Of a stretch of 64,000 nt of DNA, positions 55,978-64,000 are shown in pieces; within the stretch, counting starts at the first letter, position 1; every line of letters begins with the position of its first letter. Both the position numbers and the translations under genes were made by a program. Under the pieces are notes generated by a model that saw only the letters and a program-made list of their open reading frames with translations, made no database searches and was not told the origin of the DNA. The stretch spans positions 1,240,001 through 1,304,000 of the forward strand of contig OX637800.1 in the NCBI GenBank assembly GCA_951802425.1. Reading direction: 5' to 3'. The stretch is from Clavaria fumosa (lineage: Eukaryota; Basidiomycota; Agaricomycetes; Agaricales; Clavariaceae).

Positions 55978-57624
55978 TGTTATGTCTATGTCGCGGGGGT
56001 CGGGCAGAGTAAAGTCCGGTGTAGTAGGCTGTACAGGTGTTGGCTGCAAATAGATGTTCACGGCCGGGTTCTTCAGGGGGTCTTATTGCACAACGGGTAT
56101 ACTAGACAGAACCTTGGAGGATATGGAGGTTGAGTGCAAAAGGTTCAGAGAGTGAAAATATACGTTGTCCAGAGTATCCGGTATCGGATCCGATAGAGTC
56201 CGATGTTTGGATCGAAGGTTCGAGGGGCCGGCGACGATGAAGGCCAGCGGATCAATAGGTACGACAAAAGGTGAGCTTGCTAAAAATCACAGCACGATGT
56301 GGGCGTTCAAAAGCTGGATTTCTGTATAGTCCGAAGTGTGCTTAAGTACAGTTCTGTAAGTACAGCAAATTGGAATGTACGGAAATGTCCGGAAAACATA
56401 TGGAACAGCGCCATGTCGCGTGAAGGGTTACATGAGGGAGTTATATCACAAGGGAATTGAGTAGCTCGGAGGAATGAAATGTCCGATGAGTAGCACATGT
56501 CCGGACCGCTCGTAAACTGAAGGAAAGTGGGGCTGGTACAGCAAAGGGGTATTAGGAACAATGGGCAAAGTACTGCAAAGGGTTGGAAACGTTCAAATGA
56601 TTGAATGGTTGAAAGGGATCACAATATGAAATTTACAGCATGTTATATGAAATAAAGGAATGGGAATGGAATAATGAGTATGTCAAGCACTGACCATGCT
56701 GGAGTGATGAAATAGAAAGGCGTGGGCGGTGTGTGAGACCTGTGGGCTGTGATCTTCACGGGGAGTTGGAGACTGGAGAGTCCGATGTCGGATAAGTATC
56801 GGTTGTTATCGGATGGTGTTGGATTGTTATCGGATCGTATCGGACGCGATTGCTTTGGATCCCGAAATATCCGGATGATCGGTATCTGTCATGTTTCTAT
56901 GTTCAAACCACATATTATCCTTACACCGGGCGGAAATAACAAAGTCCGGTGGGGAACAATAAAGTCCGGGTGAGAGTAACAAGGTCCGGGTGCGGCAGAG
57001 CAAACCGGAGTTTGGACGGAGTTGGACTTGGGTTCGGACGAGACTTGGCGAACGTATTGAAACGACGCCCTCTGCGGATCAGTGTCTCGGATTTCGGGAG
57101 AAGTCGGGAGACGGGTTTTCAGGCAATGCGGAGTAGAGTGCAAGTAGGCGGGGTTGATAATCAGACTGGCTAGACAAGGCCGTAATCTACGAGTACTTAT
57201 ACAAAAGTCCGGGGCAATGCTAGCAATGGAGATAACTCCGGTACGACTACGGAATCAGTTCGTAGCTACAGAGTAATGTCCAGGAGTCAGGAAATAAACT
57301 AAACTACGGGACTACGAGACGGAGACAGAATCTGATCGGGACAAAGGTTAAACTACTAACTATGATGTACAGGCTTTTCCGGGAGTCCATCAAATTGTCC
57401 GGGCGATGGGTCCGGGGCAGGACCAGTTCCTGGTTGCCCGAGGCAACAGCAACTAGTGCGGACATCAGTTGGTGGCCCTCCAGGCACACTTCCTGATCCT
57501 GTGCTACGTCATGCAAGTAAAGTCCGGCGCTCTGGACATAGGTCCGAGAGCCCGGAGTTGCGATCGGAGGTCCGGAGACCGCCGGAGAAGGCCGGAGAAT
57601 ACTCCGGTTGGCACGGGCGTGACA
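55978..57624 (-). repeat. 5' LTR of gypsy family 1, interrupted by a solo LTR
   Basis: TGTTATGTC...GGGCGTGACA on the plus strand; it matches 10686-11422 once 56020-56925 is removed. It is followed at 57625 by CGAGG, the same five bases that precede 10686, so the whole element 10686-57624 is bounded by its own target duplication. Confidence 0.9.
56020..56925 (-). repeat. Solo LTR related to gypsy family 2
   Basis: Starts TGTAGTAGGC and ends ATCCTTACA (plus strand), flanked by CCGG on both sides (56016-56019, 56926-56929). It resembles the family 2 LTR at 60917-61862 in ends, GTGTTGGCTGCAA and TTCAGGGGG blocks. With no internal region next to it, it is a solo LTR left by recombination. Confidence 0.8.
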
Positions 57625-57629
57625 CGAGG
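57625..57629. repeat. Target site duplication CGAGG (right)
   Basis: Partner of 10681-10685. Confidence 0.85.
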
Positions 57630-59690
57630 GATCCATCACAACCACGTCTAGCGAACGATTCCGCAAAAACTTCCATGATCGGAGGGACGGCAGAGTCCCC
57701 GATCGTGACTTTGTTGAGAGGCTGAAGGTTGTGGACAAGCCGGAGCGATTTTCCGTCTTTCTTCAGAACGCAGAACCATTGAGATTGGTATGAGGAGTTT
57801 GATTCTTCATAGACTCCGGCGGCAATCTTTTCTTGGATAACTTTTAAGATGTCGTTGTAGATGCCGGGTGGGATCGGAATATTCTTGAAGACCCAGGGGA
57901 CGTGTTCGACCGTCGGGATAATTATCGGATCGAAATATTTTGCGTTGAAACGTCCTTTTTCAGTCTCTTTCCAAGCGAAAGCATCCTCCTGGACCTTAAT
58001 AAGATGGTGAACGAGTTTTTCTTCCTCTGGCCACAGGAATCCTGTTTGGTTGGCGTTATGTGCATCCTTTTGATCCTGTGTGTACCTGGGGCAGGGAACA
58101 AACTCGGGTGGATGCTTTGGCAGGATGGGAATGTCGGCGAGGGGGTCGGGGTGTCAGCATCGGACAATCCGAAATTCTTCAGGAATGATTGCTTTAATCG
58201 GGTTGATGTGGTTGGCAACTTTCTTGTATTTCTTCCTGACATATACAGGTATAATTGCTTCTGTCGGTGATATTTCGATGGATTGGATGGTGGAATAAAA
58301 GGTAGGCTGAGATGGTACCGGTGTCTCCGAATCTTTGTTAATAATTTTCGGAGGTCTGGATGGCTCAAGAGAAATATCCCAAGAATTTGTAAATGGCAAG
58401 GCATTGAGAGTGATTGATGGTACAGATTGAGATGTGTGAAACGAATGAGTAGGAGACAATTGGATGGCTGGAGTATCGGATGTGGGTATAGCTTTGATTT
58501 TGGTGACCATCGGATAATCGTCCGAAGGTTTGGTTAGGTCCGATACTCCAGCTATCAAAAATCCGGATTGTTAGTTTTTGTTTTTAAAACTTTCCGGAGC
58601 GAGATTCTCTCCCTAGTCGGCACGATGATTCTCTCTCCAGTGTTTGGATCGTTTAGAATCAAGTTTTGGGCTCCGTGTGGGTGATCTATCGTTTGCGATC
58701 CGGTAAGCATAAAGAACGGACGTCTGATAAGTACCTCACATGGCAGGGTATCGGCAACCTGCATTTGGACGTGGAAGGGACATGGTCCGATTTGTAATGG
58801 AAAGTTCTTGATCTGTCCAAGTGTCGGTGCGATGGTGCCGTGTGAGGATTCCATGTGTAGTATATGTTCGGAGTATAGGGGATTGCCGAGCCACTCCCAA
58901 ACATCACGTCTCATTGCGACGATTGAGCTTCCTTGGTCTAGGAGACATTCCGCTGTGATCCGACCATCGAGGGTTCCTTCAACAATTCGGAGCAGTGCGG
59001 CGTCAACTGCTACGATGAGATCAGAGGTGTCCGGTGCGGCAGCGTCCGTAAATAACATGTTCTGCAAAATGCCAGTTGTGACAGGAACTCGTTTAGCCAT
59101 TACCATGTCCTTCATCTTCTTTCGAACTTCTCCAGAAATTGCCAATAGTTCGCGCTGCGTCATCCGGACCGGGACATTGAGTGCCTGATCAAAAACTTGT
59201 TGAATGGTTTTCAGGTCTTTGACCGGTGCCTGGTAATGGTATTGAATATCAGGTCGGTCAATCTTTGCGGGCTTTGTTGGTTGGATGGTTGACAGCGGGG
59301 TTATAACCACTGCAGGTGGAGGGGGCAGTCTAGATGGTTGCGGATCGTTGTTCCTGGCAGCAGGCATTCGCTTTTTTCCTTTGTCTACCTTCTTTGCAAC
59401 TTCATTAGCAAAAATGCGAGCCATGTCTTCCAGTTCAACATCCAGTTGTTCTTCGTCATCAGATGTGTCGTCCATACTGGCATTATTATCGGACGCCATC
59501 ATCGGCTTGACTTCGAATACAGCTGTGGTCGTTGGTTGTACATTCTGGGATTGATATGTTGCATAGTACTTGTCGAAGCGTTCGGCAAGGTTCCTTCCTA
59601 CGACGGAACCTGGTAGGTAGCGTCCGGAAGGTAAACAAATCCTATTTTCGCTGTTCTGGATGCATTTCCCTGCTGTAATATACTCGAGGG
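57630..59690 (-). pseudogene. Protease and N-terminal RT of gypsy family 2
   Basis: Minus strand. ORF 59502-58555 starts MMASDNNASMDDTSDDEEQ and holds an aspartic-protease-like block (ECLLDQGSSIVAMRRDVWEW) and HVQMQVADTLPCEVLIRRPF. After linker frames (58558-58154) comes the RT entry: FLWPEEEKLVHHLIKVQEDA, FKNIPIPPGIYNDILKVIQE, SYQSQWFCVLKKDGKSLRLV, HNLQPLNKVTIGDSAVPP. It is cut at 57625 by family 1; RT continues at 10680 downward. Frame changes show decay. The sequence style is that of the common mushroom gypsy family with the FVDD catalytic motif. Confidence 0.8.
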
Positions 59691-60780
59691 CCTTGGGGCA
59701 GGCGCTGATGAAGTGACCAGTTTCCGAACAGAAATTACATGTTCGGTTTATTGGTCCATTGGTCGTCCTTGGTGCCGGTCATTTGGCCGTGTCTTGGGAT
59801 GATGCTGATAAAATAGATTCGAGCTGAGCCATGGTGGATGCAAAGGTCGCGAGGGCTGCCGACATATCGAATTCTTCTTTCTTGATGTTGGGTTGCACTT
59901 CTTTCCCGGGGGCTGCAGATGCAAAGTGGATAGGTCCGGAAGAATAGTCGGTGGATGCAGAAAGAGGAGATGTGAATGACAATAAAAATTCGGCAGTGGT
60001 GTGTACTTCGTCCATCGGGTAAGGATCCTCAGGATGGTGGTCAGGAAGCTTGATTGCGAGCCTACTCTCAATCTGACGTCTTGTGTGATCACCAAATCCA
60101 AGAATGTATAGGCGGTTTCTGTCATTAGTGGTCATCCGCTGCGAATCTATGAGGTGTGAAGTAATGCGGAGGAAGTCCCTGTAATATTCTCCATGTTCGG
60201 CACGCATGTATATGCCCTTCTGTGCCGAGTCCGATATGAAACGGTCAAGATCGGCGACGGAGAATAACCTTCCACCATCGGCACCTGGATATAGTCGTCG
60301 GACTGCTGCTTTAAAGGTGTCCCAGGTCCAGGCTTCATCTGGTGGTGGTGGTGTTAAGGTTTCCCATAAGAGGCATGTATCGGTGTCGAGGTAGTGCTTT
60401 GCGTAGCGGATTAGGTCGGCTTCCGGAGCGTTGGGATTCACGCCGGTGAGGACTATATGTATGTCTTCGAAGTATCTGTTGAGATGCGTCGGTACTCCGT
60501 CAAATACTGGTGCCCTGTGTGCGCCTCGGAGTGGATATCTTGCTTGATTGGCCATTTGCTGTTCGATGTCCAGTGGAAACTGTAAAATGTTCAGATCGAG
60601 TGGTAATGGTGTGAATGGTGATGGGGATGATTGCGGTTCGTCGGGTAGGAGCTGCGGTAAAGCGATAACTGGAGTATTAAAACTGGTGTGTGAGTATACG
60701 ATGGAAGAGATGCTGGGGATATTTGATGGGAGAAGGTGTGAAGATTCGATAACTTCTCCAGATGGGTCGGATGGCGGCAA
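59691..60780 (-). pseudogene. Gag of gypsy family 2
   Basis: An ORF of 333 codons starts MPPSDPSGEVIESSHLLPSN at 60780. The capsid-like centre carries RYPLRGAHRAPVFDGVPTHL, YFEDIHIVLTGV and RYAKHYLDTDTCLLWETL, and the ORF ends SQDTAK at 59779. In a shifted frame a CCHC knuckle follows (CNFCSETGHFISAC, about 59735-59700). Gag packages the element RNA. The knuckle being out of frame with the capsid suggests a frameshift or a lost join. Confidence 0.8.
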
Positions 60781-60916
60781 GTCCGATGTCGATGGCTGAA
60801 TCCGGGCTCTCAGGCGTTCGGAACGTCGAGGGTTGGATGCTGATGATCCTCTTGGGATCCTCGAAGGTGGTTGTGAAGATGTTTTTGTGGCCCCCCCTCG
60901 CGGTGGGCTCCAGATT

Positions 60917-61862
60917 TGTAGTAGGTAGTACGTGTGTTGGCTGCAACTGCTTGATTACAGTCAAGTTTTTCAGGGGGGGTCAGACCCGATGCCTAGAACA
61001 GTGAGTGCAACCTCGGAGGATGTGGAGGATGAGTTAAATCAATGGAGAGGGTGAGAGTATACGATGTCCAAAGTGTCCGATAGACTCCGATATGAGTCCG
61101 ATATTGGATCCAATGTTGAGCAAGAGACTAGTCGAAGATGCAAAGGCTGGCAATGACAAAGGCCAACGGAACGATGTGTACAACGAAGGATGAGCCTAAC
61201 AGAGGTCACACATGATGTGGGCGATCAGAACAAGCTGCTTTTTGTAGAGTCCAATGCATTCTTAAGTACATTTTTGTAAATACAAATGCTCCAGATTGTA
61301 CCGGATGATCCGGAGGTCATGGGGAATAAGGGGAGGTCATAGGTAAGATCATATGGAGGTCATAGGTCATAGAGGAAACGGCATAGTACGTAGAAATGAA
61401 GAGTCTGAATTAATCGGTCATCGGGAACGCTGGTAGAAAAGAAGAGAAAGCATAATCGAGTATAGTACATACACGGATCAGCGTAGATAAAACACTTTTG
61501 AGTGTAGAAACATTTACAAATTCAGAGGAACACATGATATGAAATTTACAGTATTTGAAGATGAAACAGGGGGGAGTACATGAAACATCGGTCACAAGGA
61601 ATGCTAAGCACAGTAAAGAAATGAGATTGGAGCATATGGGCGCTATGGATCACCTGTGTGATGTGACAACAGTGAGGAATTTGAATTAACGAGGGTCCGA
61701 TATTGGATAGTTATCAGATGGGTATTGGGCTTTACAGAGGGTGGTCAGAGGGTGTTGGATGGTATCGGATGGTCGTCGGATACAGAGCGGGTGTGTGCTG
61801 AGTTCTTCAGGTGGTAGGTATTTGTCATGTTGGAGCTGTTGGAGCTGTATGCTATCCTTACA
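60917..61862 (-). repeat. 5' LTR of gypsy family 2
   Basis: Plus-strand ends TGTAGTAGG and ATCCTTACA, about 946 bp; in element orientation TGTAAGGAT...CCTACTACA. It lies just upstream of the minus-strand gag. The family 2 3' LTR is not in the window, so its target duplication cannot be checked. Confidence 0.8.
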
Positions 61863-62606
61863 GTGAGCCGGGCAACGCCTGCAAAATTCCTTCGGGCTTC
61901 TCCAGCCCGTCCTCCGCTCCCACCTCTCCGTCCTCCGCCTCCGCTGCCTTCTCCAATCTCTCCTCCTCCTTCTCTGCCTCTACCTCCTTCACCTTTTCCT
62001 TCCCCTTCCCTGTCACCTCCACCACCATATCCTTCACCTCCGCCCTCCACTCCTCTATTGCGACCACCCCCCTCAGGACCACGCTATGCATGGCCCGCAC
62101 CAAGTTCAAAACCTCCTCCACCAGCCACTGACCCCGCAGTGCCCACATCACCGACCTATCCTCCTCCGAGTCCACAGACCGCTTGGTCCACGTCCCCTTT
62201 GCCTCTGCTCTGGCTGCTCCGCCTCTCTACCTCTGCACTTCTGCTTTGCCCCCACACAGGCATTGCAGGCCGTCCCCTGCCCCCCACTTGGCCACACACA
62301 GGCCACCCCCAACCTACGGCATCGTGCGCACTCCGTGCGATCCGCCTCCATCTCCGGTGTCGGAGACCGCTTCCTCCCTACCCCTTGCTCCCACGCCACC
62401 TCTGCCGCCCTCCGCTTCGCCTCCACCGCCTTCGCCCTCTCCAGCTCCTCCTGCCACACCTTATCTGCTATCTCCCTCGCTTTCCGCTCCTCTTCCTCCC
62501 GCCTCGGTTGCTCCTCTGCCTCCCTTGCATTTTTCTCCCTCAACGCATTAATCCTTTTTGTGAGGGCCGCAATCTTGGGGTCCTCGTCCTCTGTGCAAGG
62601 CTGCAT
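61863..62606 (-). pseudogene. Antisense accessory ORF with Cys cluster, gypsy family 3
   Basis: It starts MQPCTEDEDPKIAALTKRIN at 62606. A charged coiled coil (REAEEQPRREEEERKAREIA) precedes CARCRRLGVACVWPSGGQGT, then ACNACVGAKQKCRGRE: two CX2C pairs with a following Cys, spaced like a fungal zinc-cluster domain. A frame change near 62160 leads to a second helical part (RGVVAIEEWRAEVKDMVVEV, 62175-61863), cut by the family 2 LTR. It lies antisense to and just before a plus-strand polypurine tract and LTR, the same position as the accessory ORF of family 1. Confidence 0.6.
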
Positions 62607-62916
62607 GGGGATGGCAATGATGGGTCGTGGGCGGGGTCAAGAGGGGCAGCTGGATCCCACTCCGGGCATCGATTGGTTGTTGGACATGAAGTTGTTAAAG
62701 AGAAAAAATGCCCGTGTTAGGGGCAAGTGATGATGGTGATGGGTGAAGAAAAAGAAAAAAGTGGAGTACACGCACACATTGTTTTAACCCCCAAAAAAAA
62801 AAATTGGACTCCGCCAACACACTGCAAAACTCCGATGCTAACTTGTTATGGGAGCCACGTGTTCACACAGACTTTGGCCACAGGGTCTCAGGGGTTCAAC
62901 CCTAAGAGGGGGATAC
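62607..62916 (+). other. 3' end of gypsy family 3 with polypurine tract
   Basis: No gene. AAGAGGGGGATAC (62904-62916) directly before TGTTACGACC is a polypurine tract in plus orientation. Confidence 0.6.
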
Positions 62917-63619
62917 TGTTACGACCTCATCCAATTGCATAAGCACGATCCCTGCTCCGGGCTCTGTACCAACTCCGATCTGCTCCGCCATAACTCTGTT
63001 TGCTCCGCTCCGCACCTTCATCGGACTTCACTCTGCCAGCCTTCGGACCATTCAGACTTTGTTCTAGAATCTTCTCCCTCCATCCCCTCATTTTGGTAAC
63101 CAATGGGAGGATGCCCACAACCCATGGGAGTCACTTTTTTGTTGTTGTTTCTTTGTTCCATGAAAATTGCACAGGCACATGTGGTGAAACCCTCCTAGTA
63201 ATTTGATATGTACATTGTTTCACATTACTCCTATACTCTGTCCTTGCAGTATAAGTTTCCACCTGTATGTCCCTGCTCCTTAGTTCGAATATTAATGTCT
63301 CTTGATCCTAAACATCTCTGAGCTTTCGTCCTCATCGTCCTCAACATTCTCCATGTCATCTGACCAACTCTGAACAACTCCGGCGGACTCTGATCAACTT
63401 CAGAGTTTGACTTATGTTCTGATTCTCTCTTGGGTATTGTTTCTGTTTGATAAATAGGGACACGTATATACGTGGTGGCACAACACATATGTTGAGACTG
63501 CAGTCCCATAAGTCTCCTCCTTCTTTTACTTCTCTGTTTCTCCAATATCAGACTCCGATCAGACTCTGATAGAACATCTCTGCTAACCCCTTTGCTACTA
63601 ACCTGTTAGGACTGTGACA
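62917..63619 (+). repeat. LTR of gypsy family 3
   Basis: Starts TGTTACGACC after the polypurine tract and probably ends CTGTGACA near 63619 (about 703 bp). It is rich in CTCCG(A/C) words. The right edge is inferred from the TG...CA rule. Confidence 0.55.
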
Positions 63620-64000
63620 GTGTAGCAGATCTGTCGCCCACGGAATTCTTAAAAGCCTGGAAGAAAATCAGATCAGTGAGAGAGAATAAGGAGTGGAACG
63701 AGATGGAGCAGGAGGTGCGTAGTAAATTCTTTGCTCCATTTCGTTTTCTCTGATCATTGGGATTACAGGATTGTGACAACTGTGTCATGAAGAGCCAGCA
63801 GTGTGTGTGCAGCACTGCTGGGAAGTGTCGTCAATGCGCAGAGGACCACAGGAAATGCTTGTGGGTCCAAGATTTTCGTTGATGGCGCATCAAGAATGAA
63901 TTCGAGTGGAACGACATGCAAGTCGACAAAGCATTGAAGCATGTAGAGGGGCCAGGATCGGCGACAATAATGACTCCCAAGGTCGCGAGTCGAGTGGGGG
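63620..64000 (+). pseudogene. Partial gene with Cys cluster at the window end
   Basis: Plus frame: DLSPTEFLKAWKKIRSVREN up to 63713, a GT-AG intron (about 63714-63770), then CDNCVMKSQQCVCSTAGKCR, QCAEDHRKC. The Cys spacing resembles the two accessory ORFs of the gypsy families. A TGA follows FLWVQDFR-type sequence near 63881, after which the frame stays open to the window end (WNDMQVDKALKHVEGPGS). It is probably another accessory ORF or its captured relative. Incomplete. Confidence 0.4.

Noticed and set aside
61827..62720. 297-codon and 214-codon Pro/Ser-rich plus-strand ORFs
   Set aside because: Antisense shadow of the Glu/Arg-rich accessory ORF; composition is the complement of charged codons.
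1..64000. tRNA or rRNA genes
   Set aside because: No cloverleaf-like A/B box pair or rRNA-like stretch was recognised.

Overview
The window reads as a transposon graveyard from a mushroom-forming basidiomycete (Agaricomycete type). Genes have many short introns, Ty3/gypsy chromoviruses are abundant, and KDZ transposases occur beside a TET/JBP-type dioxygenase, a pairing known from mushroom genomes. I see no ordinary housekeeping gene and no tRNA or rRNA gene.

Main result: 16639-54922 (about 38.3 kb) looks like one giant DNA transposon. Its two ends are mirror images (CACACCCTTCAGCGTAC... inward on both sides). Inverted homology runs more than 4 kb inward on each side and includes a whole multi-exon gene on each arm. 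The unit is flanked by CCGGTTC(C) on both sides. Removing it rejoins, in frame, the CCHC zinc knuckle of a gypsy Gag. That gypsy element (10686-57624, minus strand, 5-bp duplication CGAGG) itself sits in the reverse transcriptase of a second gypsy family (10100-10685 and 57625-61862), whose 5' LTR lies in the antisense accessory ORF of a third element (61863-63619). The stack is therefore four levels deep.

Layout: 1-6107, an antisense gag fragment, an AT-rich spacer and a chromovirus with an uninterrupted 1482-aa Gag-Pol and 3' LTR. 6137-10090, a chimera of JmjC-gene and KDZ-gene fragments with Ulp1-tail debris. 10100-16638, interrupted gypsy pol genes and an LTR. 16639-22195, left arm of the giant element. 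22595-24069, Ulp1-type protease. 24701-28917, JmjC-like protein. 29171-31898, a smaller TIR element. 32017-33710 and 37259-38766, two related zinc-cluster proteins, one starting with a histone H3 tail mimic. 35265-36240, unknown gene. 40740-46390, two DIRS/Ngaro-like gag remnants, a KDZ fragment and a TET/JBP gene. 46508-50079, a nearly full KDZ transposase gene. 50505-54922, right arm. 54931-64000, gypsy gag, LTRs and accessory ORFs.

How the parts may work together (inference): the giant element carries a transposase plus enzymes and mimics aimed at chromatin: TET/JBP (5-methylcytosine oxidation), JmjC (2-oxoglutarate hydroxylase or demethylase fold), Ulp1 (SUMO-type protease) and an H3K4-like peptide. 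Differences between repeat copies are nearly all CpG to TpG/CpA transitions, the signature of CpG methylation and deamination, and several KDZ stop codons arose this way. A recurrent palindromic module built from GTGAC/GTCAC words around TTGAAGTACTTCAA lies between the gene cassettes. Exon boundaries are estimates by eye.
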